Numbered from the stretch's first letter, positions 15,419 to 24,495 are shown. The stretch is DNA of 40,112 bases from an uncultured Acetatifactor sp. (GCA_949840885.1 CATKYJ010000041.1:1-40112), one strand, 5' to 3'. The notes: generated by a model from the letters alone, not told the origin. Program-made: numbers and translations.

Positions 15419-16528
15419 TTATGCCTCATATTTCTCGGCCTGGGCGCGTATCAGCTCCGCGTCTTCAAAATAATTTATACGCATGGCGCTCTTGACCTCG
15501 GACAGAGTACGGGCTGCCACTTCCCTGGCCTGGTCGGAGCCTTTCTTCAATATCTCATAAATCGCCGGGATGTCCTTTTCCCACTCTTTTCTGCGGTTAC
15601 GGATAGGCTCTAAGGTCTCCTGCATGATATTGTTCAGGAATTTCTTCACTTTCACGTCCCCCAGGCCGCCCCTCTGGTAATGGGCTTTCAGTTCGTCCAG
15701 GCTGGCGTAGTCAGGCAGATATCTTCCGAAATGCTCGTCTTTGCAGAAAGCGTCCAGGTAGGTGAACACTGTATTGCCCTCTAAGTGGCCGGGGTCGCTG
15801 ACCTGCAGATGCAGGGGATCCGTGAACATGCTCATGATTTTGGTCCGCACCTCGTCTGCCGAATCCGCCAGATAGATGCAGTTGCCCAGGGACTTGCTCA
15901 TCTTGGCCTTGCCGTCCGTGCCCGGGAGCCTGCGTCTGGCCTCGTTCTCCTGCAGAAGCGCCTCCGGCTCCACCAGCACAGGGGCATACACCGTGTTGAA
16001 CTTGTGCACGATTTCCCTGGTCTGCTCGATCATAGGCAATTGGTCGTCCCCCACGGGAACCGTGGTGGCCTTGAAAGCCGTGATATCCGCGGCCTGACTG
16101 ATGGGATAAGTGAAAAAGCCCACCGGGATGCTGGATTCGAAGTTGCGCATCTGAATCTCGCTTTTCACAGTGGGATTTCGCTGGAGCCTTGCCACTGTGA
16201 CTAAATCCATGTAATAGAAAGTCAGTTCGCACAGTTCCGATATCTGGGACTGGATGAGCAGGGTGGACTTTTCCGGATCCAGGCCGCAGGCGATATAGTC
16301 CAGGGCCACCTCAATGATGTTCTGGCGCACTTTCTCCGGGTTCTCGATATTGTCCGTCAGGGCCTGGGCGTCCGCGATCATGATGAATGTCTTCTCATAC
16401 TCGCCGGAATTCTGCAGTTCCACTCTCCGCAGCAGTGAGCCGATGTAGTGGCCTATGTGCAGCCTGCCTGTGGGGCGGTCGCCTGTCAGGATGATTTTCG
16501 GTGCTTCCTTTTTTTCCGTATTTTCCAT
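15419..16528 (-). CDS. trpS: Tryptophan--tRNA ligase
   Basis: 369 residues. It charges tRNA-Trp using ATP (class Ic). The HIGH signature is H-I-G-H at residues 24-27 within G-R-L-H-I-G-H-Y-I-G, and K-M-S-K-S is at 209-213. AAAGGAG precedes the ATG, and a strong promoter lies about 60 bp upstream. No T-box or tryptophan-leader motif was found in the short 5' region, so it may be constitutive. The length is slightly above the usual 330-340 because of a longer acidic/helical tail. Confidence 0.95.
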   Translation of the reverse strand: MENTEKKEAPKIILTGDRPTGRLHIGHYIGSLLRRVELQNSGEYEKTFIMIADAQALTDNIENPEKVRQNIIEVALDYIACGLDPEKSTLLIQSQISELCELTFYYMDLVTVARLQRNPTVKSEIQMRNFESSIPVGFFTYPISQAADITAFKATTVPVGDDQLPMIEQTREIVHKFNTVYAPVLVEPEALLQENEARRRLPGTDGKAKMSKSLGNCIYLADSADEVRTKIMSMFTDPLHLQVSDPGHLEGNTVFTYLDAFCKDEHFGRYLPDYASLDELKAHYQRGGLGDVKVKKFLNNIMQETLEPIRNRRKEWEKDIPAIYEILKKGSDQAREVAARTLSEVKSAMRINYFEDAELIRAQAEKYEA

Positions 16529-16583
16529 CGTATATCTCCTTTATATGGGGAAGGCAACAGCCGCTCCCATTTCATTAACACCC

Positions 16584-16612
16584 ATTATATCAATGGATTC
16601 CCAGATAGGCAA
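16584..16612 (-). promoter_or_regulatory. trpS promoter
   Basis: On the - strand TTGCCT (16607-16612), a 17-bp spacer and TATAAT (16584-16589). Confidence 0.75.
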
Positions 16613-16676
16613 TCATTTTTTGTCCATAAGATTTCAGAGCTGAAAATGTATCTTTCGGGAGTTTCCTAACGGGTTC

Positions 16677-16853
16677 TCACAGCAATGGTGTCATATAAAG
16701 GGGCAGATAAAGGATTCCCTCCTCTTCTTTCAAATCGCCCGTATGCAATACGATGGGTACATGGGTCTGCTCCCTGTATTTGCCGATGAATTTATGCAGG
16801 GACGACAGGGGATAGTTCTTGCCGGACCAGGATCTTGTAAAATTCTCCAAGAA
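16677..16853 (-). pseudogene. C-terminal remnant, probably of a DUF4143-type ATPase
   Basis: Directly after the P-ATPase stop codon, in the same frame, 58 codons remain open: S-L-H-K-F-I-G-K-Y-R-E-Q, V-P-I-V-L-H-T-G-D-L-K-E-E-E-G-I-L and a final Y-L-P-L-Y-M-T-P-L-L. From memory, this ending (V-L-H-T-x-D-L...Y-L-P-x-Y-M) is typical of AAA ATPases with a C-terminal DUF4143 nuclease-like domain. Only the tail remains and it has no start. Confidence 0.4.
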
Positions 16854-19748
16854 TTATTTTCTCTGTCTCTTTCTCCAAAACCCCATTGCCAGCAGTTCAT
16901 GGGCGAACATGGGCGCTGCAGCCAGCACGGAGAGCCGCAGCCACTCCCTGCCGGACAGGGGCGATGTGCCGAAAGCCTGGATCAGGAAAGGCACCTCCGT
17001 CACTGCGAATTGCAGCAGGAATCCCACCAGACAGGCCAGGATCATCAGCTTATTCTCCAGGTGGTTCATGCGAAATACCGAGCGATGGGTATCCCGCATG
17101 CCCACCGCATGGAAGAGCTGGGACATGCCAAGCACTGTGAATGCGTAGGTCTGGGCCTTGGCCAGCACGGAGCCGTTTTCCAAAATCCCGGCCAGGTTCC
17201 CCGGATTCACGGCAAGACCGTTCACCCGGAGCAACGCGCAGGGCAGCATCAGGAAAGCCGTCAGGCTCACGATCCCGATCAGAGCGCCGTAAAAGCAGGT
17301 GCATAAAAGCCCGCCCCTGGCGAAAAGGCTCTCCTGGGCTTTCCTGGGCCGCTGGCGCATCAGGCTCTTTCCGTCATTCTTATCCACCCCCAGGGCCAAT
17401 GCGGGCAGGGAATCCGTAATCAGGTTTATCCACAGGATGTGGCTGGACTTCAGGGGCGATGCCATCCCGCAGATCACCGCCACGAACATGGTCATGATTT
17501 CTCCCAGATTGGAGGACAGCAAAAAGATTACTGATTTCCTGATATTTTCGTATACGCCCCGTCCCTCTTCGATAGCCCGGCGGATGGTGGCGAAATTGTC
17601 GTCCGTCAGTATCATGTCCGAGGCCTGCCTGGCCACGTCCGTCCCTGCCATTCCCATTGCGATGCCGATGTCCGCTTTTTTCAGGGAGGGCGCATCGTTG
17701 ACCCCGTCTCCGGTCATGGCCACAATCTCCCCTCTCTGCTGGAATCCCTCCACGATACGCACTTTCTGGGCCGGAGACACTCTGGCGAAGACGCTTATGT
17801 CTCCTATTTTGTCGGCAAGCTCTCCGTCGGACAAAAGCCCAAGGGCCTCTCCTGTCATGCACTGTTCGGGACGTTTCGCGATTCCCAGTTGTCTGCCGAT
17901 GGCAAAGGCAGTGTCCACATGGTCTCCCGTAATCATCACTGTCTTTACGCCCGCCTCTTTAAAATCCGACACCGCCCTGGCGGCCTCGGGCCTGGCGGGA
18001 TCGCGCATGCCTACCATGCCCAGAAAGATCAGGTTTTCCTCCACGGCTGCGGTTGCTCCCGGCTGCATAGCCACCGCCAGGGTGCGCAGTGCCTCCCCCG
18101 ACAGCTCCTCCACTGCGCCCAGCGCCTGCCGGCGATGCCTGTCCGAAAGCCTGACCACGCCCTCCGGAGTGTAGATTCTGGTGCATCGCTTCAGTACCTC
18201 GTCCGGCGCGCCCTTGGTGTAGGAGACTGTGGATCCCGGCCTGGTTTCTGTATAATCCGTCCCATATGTCTCCCGGGTGGCATCAGGCGTCCTTTCCTCC
18301 TGCCACTGTGCGGCATGCAGCTCTCCCACAGCCTTTTGCCTGCCCTTTTGTGTGCCGGCAAAGGCTCTCCCCTCCATCTGCCCCCTTTCCCCATGAAGCC
18401 ATCCTCCGCTCCCGCCTCTCTCAGTTCCCAGTCCATTCCCATGCCACCGGCCTGCCAATGCTTTTTCTCTTCTGTGCAGTGTAGTCATCATCTTCCTGTC
18501 GGAGTCAAAGGAAAGTTCCCCTATCCGGGGCATCCCCCGCTCCAGCTCCTGCTTCTCCATCCCGAAGCCCGCCGCCAAATCCAGCAGCGCCAGCTCCGTA
18601 GGGTCTCCTGTCCGGTCTCGCTTCTCCGCTGCTGCGTCATTGCACAGCACCATCCCATAATAAAAATCCGTGCACAGCGCCGGCATGCATTCCTCTGCCT
18701 TGTGCATCCGGCCCCCCAGCCAGCATTTCTCCACAGTCATCCGGTTCTGGGTCAGCGTCCCTGTCTTGTCGGAACAGACCACGCTGACGGCCCCCAGGGT
18801 CTCCACAGAGGGCAGACGGCGCACAATGGTGTTCACCTTTACCATGCGGGTGACGCTTAAGGCCAGGCAGATAGTCACCACGGCGGGAAGTCCCTCCGGC
18901 ACCGCCGCCACTGCCAGGGAGATGGCCGTGATCAGCATTTCCGGCACATTGCGCTTCTGGAGCACCGCAATGGCAAAGAGGGCGGCGCACAGCAGCAGGG
19001 ACAGGAGACTGAGCACCTTGCCCAGTTCCCCCAGGCGCTTCTGGAGCGGAGTCATCTCCTCTTTGCTCTCCGCAATCATCCCGGCGATCTGCCCCAGCTC
19101 CGTGTCCATGCCCGTAGCCGTCACCAGCCCCTGACCTCTGCCATAGGTAACGATGGTGGACATATAGGCCATGTTGCGCCTGTCTCCAAGGGGAAGTTGC
19201 CTCCCTTTCTCTCCCAAGAACTGTGCATTCTTTTCTATAGGAAGGGATTCCCCCGTCAGGGCGGATTCCTCTATCTTCAGATTCATGGACTGAGTCAGCC
19301 GCAGGTCTGCCGGCACCTGGCAGCCCGCCTCCAGCCATACAAGGTCTCCCCGTACCAACTCTGCCGCGGGTATTTCCATTCTCCTGCCCTGTCTGATGAC
19401 CAGAGCTTTGGGGCTTGTTAGCTTTTTCAGGGAATCCAGGGCTTTTCTGGCTTTTCCCTCCTGGAGCATGCCCACCACGGCATTCAGCACCACCACCACG
19501 CCGATGATGACGGCATCGCTGACTTCCTTTAGCAGTATGGACACCACCGCCGCCACGATCAGCACATAGATTAGCGGGTCGTTTAGCTGCTCCAGAAACG
19601 ACTCTATAACCGTCTTCTTTCTTGGGGCCCGCATCTCATTGCGTCCGTCCCTTTCTAGCCGCTTTGCCGCTTCCTCCATTTTCAATCCCAGATGCAAATC
19701 GCTGTTCAGTTCCTCTGCCGTCTCCCGAATGCCACGCTGTTCAAACAC
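16854..19748 (-). CDS. P-type calcium-transporting ATPase (type II)
   Basis: 964 residues. Order: N-terminal cation-ATPase domain, actuator domain with A-L-T-G-E-S, helix 4 motif A-V-P-E-G-L-P, phosphorylation motif D-K-T-G-T-L-T with Asp at residue 327, nucleotide domain with Y-T-K-G-A-P-D-E, hinge T-G-D-G-V-N-D-A-P, then helices 5-10 with W-I-N-L-I-T-D-S. PEGL plus N-x-x-T-D indicates a SERCA/PMR1-like Ca2+ pump. The GTG at 19748 is chosen because GGGAGGA lies 6 bases upstream; an in-frame TTG 33 bases earlier lacks a site. Residues about 423-504 are a Gly/Arg/Glu-rich insert in the nucleotide domain that the family normally lacks. The gene appears monocistronic. Confidence 0.92.
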   Translation of the reverse strand: MFEQRGIRETAEELNSDLHLGLKMEEAAKRLERDGRNEMRAPRKKTVIESFLEQLNDPLIYVLIVAAVVSILLKEVSDAVIIGVVVVLNAVVGMLQEGKARKALDSLKKLTSPKALVIRQGRRMEIPAAELVRGDLVWLEAGCQVPADLRLTQSMNLKIEESALTGESLPIEKNAQFLGEKGRQLPLGDRRNMAYMSTIVTYGRGQGLVTATGMDTELGQIAGMIAESKEEMTPLQKRLGELGKVLSLLSLLLCAALFAIAVLQKRNVPEMLITAISLAVAAVPEGLPAVVTICLALSVTRMVKVNTIVRRLPSVETLGAVSVVCSDKTGTLTQNRMTVEKCWLGGRMHKAEECMPALCTDFYYGMVLCNDAAAEKRDRTGDPTELALLDLAAGFGMEKQELERGMPRIGELSFDSDRKMMTTLHRREKALAGRWHGNGLGTERGGSGGWLHGERGQMEGRAFAGTQKGRQKAVGELHAAQWQEERTPDATRETYGTDYTETRPGSTVSYTKGAPDEVLKRCTRIYTPEGVVRLSDRHRRQALGAVEELSGEALRTLAVAMQPGATAAVEENLIFLGMVGMRDPARPEAARAVSDFKEAGVKTVMITGDHVDTAFAIGRQLGIAKRPEQCMTGEALGLLSDGELADKIGDISVFARVSPAQKVRIVEGFQQRGEIVAMTGDGVNDAPSLKKADIGIAMGMAGTDVARQASDMILTDDNFATIRRAIEEGRGVYENIRKSVIFLLSSNLGEIMTMFVAVICGMASPLKSSHILWINLITDSLPALALGVDKNDGKSLMRQRPRKAQESLFARGGLLCTCFYGALIGIVSLTAFLMLPCALLRVNGLAVNPGNLAGILENGSVLAKAQTYAFTVLGMSQLFHAVGMRDTHRSVFRMNHLENKLMILACLVGFLLQFAVTEVPFLIQAFGTSPLSGREWLRLSVLAAAPMFAHELLAMGFWRKRQRK

Positions 19749-19890
19749 GCCAAATCCTCCCGAAGCTTGTTTCCTTTTCAAAGTCTATGTACCCGGGCGG
19801 CAAAGTATGTCCGATTTTTCCTCCCCCATCTCCATAGCTGCCATGCCGTTTTCATCCTTTCCCTCTTTTTTCCCGCGTATCCGCCTCTTT

Positions 19891-19970
19891 TCTGCATCAT
19901 TTCTGCATCATTTTCCGGGAAGCCCGAAATGATGCAAAAATGTTGAAAATTTGATGCACCTTATGTGCAT
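19891..19970. promoter_or_regulatory. Cluster of TGATGCA dyads upstream of the VIT-VWA gene
   Basis: A 10-bp perfect dyad TGCATCATTT (19904-19913)/AAATGATGCA (19927-19936) surrounds CGGG-AAG-CCCG. A second TGCATCA lies just upstream and a further TGATGCA at 19953-19959 begins an ATGCAC/GTGCAT dyad. Four copies of the heptamer in about 70 bp, 50-120 bp before the start codon, look like a regulator-binding region. No clear -35/-10 pair was found. Confidence 0.5.
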
Positions 19971-20010
19971 TGCGGTTTTATTATCAAAGCAGAAACGGAG
20001 GTACATCACG

Positions 20011-22206
20011 ATGAAAAAAAGAAAAAAGAGTCTAAGCTTACTGTTGTCAGCGCTGCTTCTGCTCACAGCCTGGCATTTCCCTGTCCATGCCGCGGAAACA
20101 GAGGAATCGGAGGAGGAGAAGCTTCTCGCGCCCTATTTCGTCATCCAGAGCGAGGACGCAGATGTCTCCACGGACTATTTTCCCCTAAAGTCCACGGAAG
20201 TGATTATTAACATCAACGGCGTCATTGCCGAGACCTATGTAGTCCAGACCTATGTCAATGAGGGCGACAAGCCCATAAATGCCCAGTATGTATTCCCCAC
20301 CTCCAGTACAGCCACGGTGCACGGCATGAAGATGGAAATCGGGAACCACATGGTCACTGCCACCATCAAGGAAAAAGAGGAAGCAAAAGAGGAATATGAG
20401 GAGGCAAAGGAGGAGGGAAAAAGCGCTTCTCTCTTAGAGCAGAGGCGCCCCAATGTCTTCACCATGGACGTAGCCAATGTCATGCCAGGGGACACCGCCC
20501 GCATCGAGCTGCACTACACGGAGCTGGTGGCCACAATAGACGGCGTCTGCGAATTCGTCTTCCCCACCGTGGTAGGCCCCCGCTATATCACGCCTGATGA
20601 TGCAGACAGCCCTGTGGCGGATGCCGCGGTGCCCGGCAAAGGGACAGACCAAAATGAAAGCGGGCCTGACGGCCGGGACAAGGCTGCGGAGGGCAGCGAT
20701 TCAGACAGATCCGGCGCGGACGAAGACGCTGCGGACAGTTCTGCCACAGATGCAGACACTACGGCGGGTTCCCATGCGGAAAGCGGCGACGGCTGGGCTG
20801 CCAGCCCCTATCTGCCCCAGGGCGTCCTGCCGGACAGCGAGTATTGTATCACCGTCAACCTTTCCACCGGCGTCCCCATCGCCGATGTGGAGTGCAAGTC
20901 CCATGAGATAAAGGTGGAACGGGAAAACGACTCCCAGGCCCGCATCACTCTGGCAAATCCCGAAGACTATGCCGGCAACCGGGACTTCATCCTGAAATAC
21001 AGGCTCACCGGCGAATCCGTGGAGAGCGGGCTGGTGCTGACACAGACGGATTCCGAGAAATATTTCTTCCTCACCGTTCAGCCGCCCCAGCGCTACACCC
21101 CCGACGACATCCCGCCCCGGGAATATATTTTCGTCCTTGACGTATCCGGCTCCATGTACGGATATCCCCTGGATACGGCCAAAGACCTGATACGGGGTCT
21201 GGCCACAGACTTAAGGGACATTGACAGATTCAACCTGGTACTGTTTTCGGACGACACCTATCTGCTCTCCCTCAAATCTCTGGCAGCCACTTCCAAAAAT
21301 ATCCGGGCGGCCATTGACCTCATCGACGAGCAGGAGGGCGGCGGGGGGACTTCCATGCTGGAGGCGCTGCAGACCGCTGTATCCGTGCCCATGAAAGAAG
21401 ACATTGCCCGGAGCGTGGTCATCATCACCGACGGCTATATCTCCAATGAGGAGGATATTTACGACCTGATCAACGAGAACATGGGCACCGCCAGCTTCTT
21501 CTCCTTTGGCATCGGCTGCTCTGTGAACGACTATTTGATCAAAGGCATCGCCCAATGCGGCATGGGCGAGTCTTTCCTGGTCACAGATTCCGAGGATGCG
21601 GCGGAATCCGCTGACCGTTTCGCCTCCTATATCGAGGCTCCTCTCATGACCGGGATTACGGTGGAATATGAGGGATTCGACGTGTATGACGTGGCTACCG
21701 CCACTCCCTCCATTCTCTACGCCAAGAAGCCCCTGATCCTGTTCGGCAAATGGCGCGGGGAGCCAGCGGGCACCATTACGGTCAGGGGAAAGGCGGGCAC
21801 AGAGGACTATGTGCAGGAGATTTCCGTAGCCGATTCGACTGTGGATACCGAAGACGAGTCCGTCCGCTATCTCTGGGCCCGCACGAAGCTGGACCAATTG
21901 GCGGGATACGGCAGCATCCGAAACGATACTTCCGTGAAAGAGGAGATCACAAAGCTGGGGCTGGATTACAACATGACTACGCCTTACACATCATTCGTAG
22001 CGGTAGTGGAGGAAATCAGGAATCCCCAGGGCCAGAGCCAGGATGTGCAGCAGGCCAATCCTCTTCCCCTCCAGGTGTCCAATCTGGCCGTGGGCGGCGG
22101 ATATACCGCATACTCGGAACCGGGCGGAATCATGCTTGGAGTCATTCTGACAATAGTATCACTTTATGGCGTGCTGCGACAGGCAAAGAAAAAGAAGAGG
22201 CATTGA
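20011..22206 (+). CDS. Secreted VIT-VWA protein with exosortase-type C-terminal sorting signal
   Basis: 731 residues; GGAGG precedes the ATG. Order: signal peptide 1-27 (K/R start, hydrophobic core, V-H-A-A cleavage); VIT domain about 45-190; low-complexity Asp/Ser/Ala/Gly insert about 195-262; connecting domain about 265-360; VWA domain from about 370 with MIDAS D-V-S-G-S at 377-381; C-terminal beta region to about 680; then a tail of S-E-P-G-G (702-706), a hydrophobic helix (about 707-722) and the basic end R-Q-A-K-K-K-K-R-H. Such a motif-helix-basic tail is the layout of PEP-CTERM-type sorting signals, and an exosortase gene follows at once. The protein is therefore probably exported, cut near S-E-P and anchored at the surface. 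VWA/VIT proteins bind ligands through a metal ion; the ligand is unknown. Confidence 0.88.
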   Translation: MKKRKKSLSLLLSALLLLTAWHFPVHAAETEESEEEKLLAPYFVIQSEDADVSTDYFPLKSTEVIININGVIAETYVVQTYVNEGDKPINAQYVFPTSSTATVHGMKMEIGNHMVTATIKEKEEAKEEYEEAKEEGKSASLLEQRRPNVFTMDVANVMPGDTARIELHYTELVATIDGVCEFVFPTVVGPRYITPDDADSPVADAAVPGKGTDQNESGPDGRDKAAEGSDSDRSGADEDAADSSATDADTTAGSHAESGDGWAASPYLPQGVLPDSEYCITVNLSTGVPIADVECKSHEIKVERENDSQARITLANPEDYAGNRDFILKYRLTGESVESGLVLTQTDSEKYFFLTVQPPQRYTPDDIPPREYIFVLDVSGSMYGYPLDTAKDLIRGLATDLRDIDRFNLVLFSDDTYLLSLKSLAATSKNIRAAIDLIDEQEGGGGTSMLEALQTAVSVPMKEDIARSVVIITDGYISNEEDIYDLINENMGTASFFSFGIGCSVNDYLIKGIAQCGMGESFLVTDSEDAAESADRFASYIEAPLMTGITVEYEGFDVYDVATATPSILYAKKPLILFGKWRGEPAGTITVRGKAGTEDYVQEISVADSTVDTEDESVRYLWARTKLDQLAGYGSIRNDTSVKEEITKLGLDYNMTTPYTSFVAVVEEIRNPQGQSQDVQQANPLPLQVSNLAVGGGYTAYSEPGGIMLGVILTIVSLYGVLRQAKKKKRH

Positions 22207-22267
22207 CGAAAATTTTCGGGAGGCGGACAGATTTATAAAGATTCGCAAACAGATGGGAGTAAAACAG

Positions 22268-23176
22268 ATGATGCGCGGAAAACTTCGATTTCACAGACAG
22301 AATATCTTTATTTACCTCATGGGATTCTCTCTGATCCTTGGAATGAAATATCTCTACAGCAGGGCGGACTGTGAAAGCTTGCTTTGGATCCTGGGTCCTA
22401 CCGCCCGCTGGGTGGAGGTTTTAAGCGGCATCCCTTTCGTCTATGAGCCGGGCATGGGCTATGCCAACCACGGGCTGCGGTTCCTCATCGCGCCCTCCTG
22501 TTCCGGCGTGCAGTTCATGATCATCACCGCGGCGATGCTGATTTTTTCTTTCTCCCATCGTGTAATGGACTGCCGTAATGCTAAGTTCCCTGACGAGTCT
22601 GCCGGTGCTGGCCCATTCGACCAAGGTGCTTCCACCGGTTCCGGCAGACAGAATGCCATAAAAAGAGCTCCCGGCACAGGCAGACATTACCCCCAGGCAA
22701 TCCGGCGGATCTGGCCAGGCCTGGGATGGATTGTCCTAAGCCTCTTGCTGTCCTATCTGTTTACGATTTTCGTAAATGGACTGCGGATTGTGGCCGCAAT
22801 CTATCTGCCGTACTTCTTTAGGCGAATAGACGTCTTTGATGGCCCGCTGACTCCCGACATGCTCCATACCATGATCGGAGTCGTGGTGTATTTCGCCGCC
22901 CTGCTGACGATTTACCGGCTGGCGGGGTTCCTCTTTGACAGATTCCGCAGCGCAGATGAGGCCAGGCCCTCTGCCCCGATCCTGGGCAAATGCTTGGCTC
23001 CCCTGTTCTGGTATTTTTTCATCGTGCTGGGCATTCCTTTCCTGAACAGAGCCTACCGCAGAAGCAATGGGCAGTTTGCGGAATTCGCCCTATTGGTGAC
23101 CTTGTGCTGCGGCGCAGTACTGCTCTTCTATGGGCTGGCGCTTCTGATCCGCAGAAAGCTTCGGGGCAGAGGATGA
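22268..23176 (+). CDS. Exosortase-family membrane transpeptidase
   Basis: 302 residues from the ATG 8 bases after GGGAG; an ATG 15 bases upstream has no site. Exosortases are multi-pass cysteine enzymes that cut C-terminal sorting signals. The three catalytic residues are visible: Cys78 in A-P-S-C-S-G-V-Q, Arg173 in V-N-G-L-R-I-V, and His200 in D-M-L-H-T-M-I-G. About seven to eight membrane helices are predicted. Residues about 101-145 are a hydrophilic, Gly/Arg/Ala-rich loop between two helices that normally are close together. The family resembles what databases call exosortase K, but I cannot verify the subtype. It follows the VIT-VWA gene by 61 bp without a terminator and is very likely co-transcribed with it, its probable sole substrate. 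Confidence 0.85.
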   Translation: MMRGKLRFHRQNIFIYLMGFSLILGMKYLYSRADCESLLWILGPTARWVEVLSGIPFVYEPGMGYANHGLRFLIAPSCSGVQFMIITAAMLIFSFSHRVMDCRNAKFPDESAGAGPFDQGASTGSGRQNAIKRAPGTGRHYPQAIRRIWPGLGWIVLSLLLSYLFTIFVNGLRIVAAIYLPYFFRRIDVFDGPLTPDMLHTMIGVVVYFAALLTIYRLAGFLFDRFRSADEARPSAPILGKCLAPLFWYFFIVLGIPFLNRAYRRSNGQFAEFALLVTLCCGAVLLFYGLALLIRRKLRGRG

Positions 23177-23187
23177 TTCCTCTGCCC
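23164..23187 (+). terminator. Terminator at the end of the exosortase gene
   Basis: A perfect 10-bp stem GGGCAGAGGA/TCCTCTGCCC with a TGAT loop includes the stop codon and is followed by TTTCGCCTTTTG. Confidence 0.65.
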
Positions 23188-23339
23188 TTTCGCCTTTTGT
23201 TATCCTGGTTTTCGCTGTATACATTTATCTCCGCATTCAAAACATCCCTCTTGTATCAATAATTCTTATACAAGCGCCTCTCGCTCTGGCATTCCCTGCC
23301 TGAAATCATCCAGGATAGTTTCCCTAAAAAAAGAAAATA

Positions 23340-24077
23340 CTAAGCTTTCAATGCATGGCTTAAGCTGTTCGGCACCCCTCTGGGGCCCCTCACCGCGTAG
23401 ATTCCGTACTCCTCTTTCAGCCGTCCGAAAGGGAACGCATCGGCATCATACCTGCGCAGGAGCTTGATCCGCATCACGGTGGAGATGGTCAGGTTCTCGT
23501 CCTGATACCGGTAGGGAATGTCCGTCTCCACCGCTTTGCACTTATAGAGAATCGCAGACACCGGAGCGCCCACATACAGATACACCGTGTCCCCTGCCTT
23601 GATACTGCTGCTCTGCTTCCATTCGATGATCTCCGCCTCATCAAAGGCATGCTCGATATCGTAGAACTTCGGATTGGCCGGGACGATCCACTCCTTGGCA
23701 GGACGTATTTTGGTCTTCTTTTTCTTCGAGGCGGTGGCTGTGAAGCTTAGGTCGATGAGGTTGCGGATCTGTCCCTCCTCCACCGTACCGTCCAAAAGCA
23801 CCGTGATCCAGTGCTCCTTGTTCATGTGGTAGGCCGGGAAGATACCCTTGTCCTGCATCAATACATCCTTGAACGCCATATCGTCAATCTTCAGATTGAC
23901 CACGTCCACCCTCTCCTCCCCGGTAAGCCCCAGCTTGTCCCTGCCGATGTTCATCACCAGCGCGAACCATTTCCTGTTGTCCTCGTGGCGCAGGACAGCG
24001 CCGTCGTCTTCTCCCCATGGGTATTCCGGATTGGCCTTATACTTCTTTTTGATATACGCGAAAATCCTGTCTCTCAT
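23340..24077 (-). CDS. MmcQ/YjbR domain protein with C-terminal EVE-like domain
   Basis: 245 residues. Residues 1-120 form an MmcQ/YjbR (CyaY-like fold) domain: P-W-G-E-D-D-G-A-V-L-R, W-F-A-L-V-M-N-I, and N-K-E-H-W-I-T-V-L-L-D-G-T. Residues about 128-245 resemble an EVE/PUA-like domain (W-I-V-P-A-N-P-K-F-Y-D, then G-D-T-V-Y-L-Y-V-G-A-P), a fold that binds modified bases. The combination occurs in Lachnospiraceae; its role is unknown. No clear Shine-Dalgarno: AGGAGAATAG lies just before the ATG. It is divergent from the BlaI gene, with a repeat element between. Confidence 0.85.
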   Translation of the reverse strand: MRDRIFAYIKKKYKANPEYPWGEDDGAVLRHEDNRKWFALVMNIGRDKLGLTGEERVDVVNLKIDDMAFKDVLMQDKGIFPAYHMNKEHWITVLLDGTVEEGQIRNLIDLSFTATASKKKKTKIRPAKEWIVPANPKFYDIEHAFDEAEIIEWKQSSSIKAGDTVYLYVGAPVSAILYKCKAVETDIPYRYQDENLTISTVMRIKLLRRYDADAFPFGRLKEEYGIYAVRGPRGVPNSLSHALKA

Positions 24078-24276
24078 AGTCTATTCTCCTGTCGTCTCTT
24101 CCGATTGCTCCCCTCTGCATCCCTGCCGAAACGGTCTGCAGCTTTGGTTCTCCTCTATTTTAACAGCTTGCAGGCTGTCTGGCAACTTGTCAAAAGAGTC
24201 CGCGGCGTTTTTTGACTCCTGAGCATTATCGTTACTTTATACCGCTTTTTATGTTTTTACAGGCGGTCACGCATTC

Positions 24277-24440
24277 GTTACTGTTCAAAGTTAGTTCCGC
24301 AAAGTGTTTTCGTGCGCATTTTGCACGAACAATCCCAAGCAATCGTTTCGATTGCTTTGACAGCAGGCGCCATACAATTGTATGTGTGCATCATGTTGCT
24401 GTGAGCGGCGATGCCGTGAACCGTAACACGCATTCCAGGA
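24277..24440 (+). repeat. Dispersed intergenic repeat, copy 1
   Basis: The core 24277-24345 begins GTTACTGTTCA, includes GTGTTTTCGTGCGCATT and the hairpin TTCGTGC/GCACGAA (24309-24329). It matches in detail a second copy on the - strand at 32524-32593. It is followed by a perfect 9-bp hairpin AAGCAATCG/CGATTGCTT (24337-24357). The right side contains, on the other strand, GTTACGGTTCACGGC, so the element may have inverted ends. Confidence 0.65.
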
Positions 24441-24465
24441 ATTTCGGCACCTTTTCAATATTGGC

Positions 24466-24495
24466 TTGACAAGAAGTGCAACGTTATGTTATACT
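24466..24495 (+). promoter_or_regulatory. Promoter and candidate BlaI operator
   Basis: TTGACA (24466-24471), an 18-bp spacer and TATACT (24490-24495). ATGTT (24486-24490) and AACAT (24505-24509) form a dyad over the -10, a possible site for the BlaI protein encoded next. Confidence 0.65.

Noticed and set aside
16529..16660. T-box riboswitch before trpS
   Set aside because: No conserved T-box sequence in the short leader and a promoter lies only about 60 bp from the start codon.
17299..18860. Long + strand ORFs across the P-ATPase gene
   Set aside because: Antisense shadows in GC-rich sequence; the - strand frame has all P-ATPase motifs.
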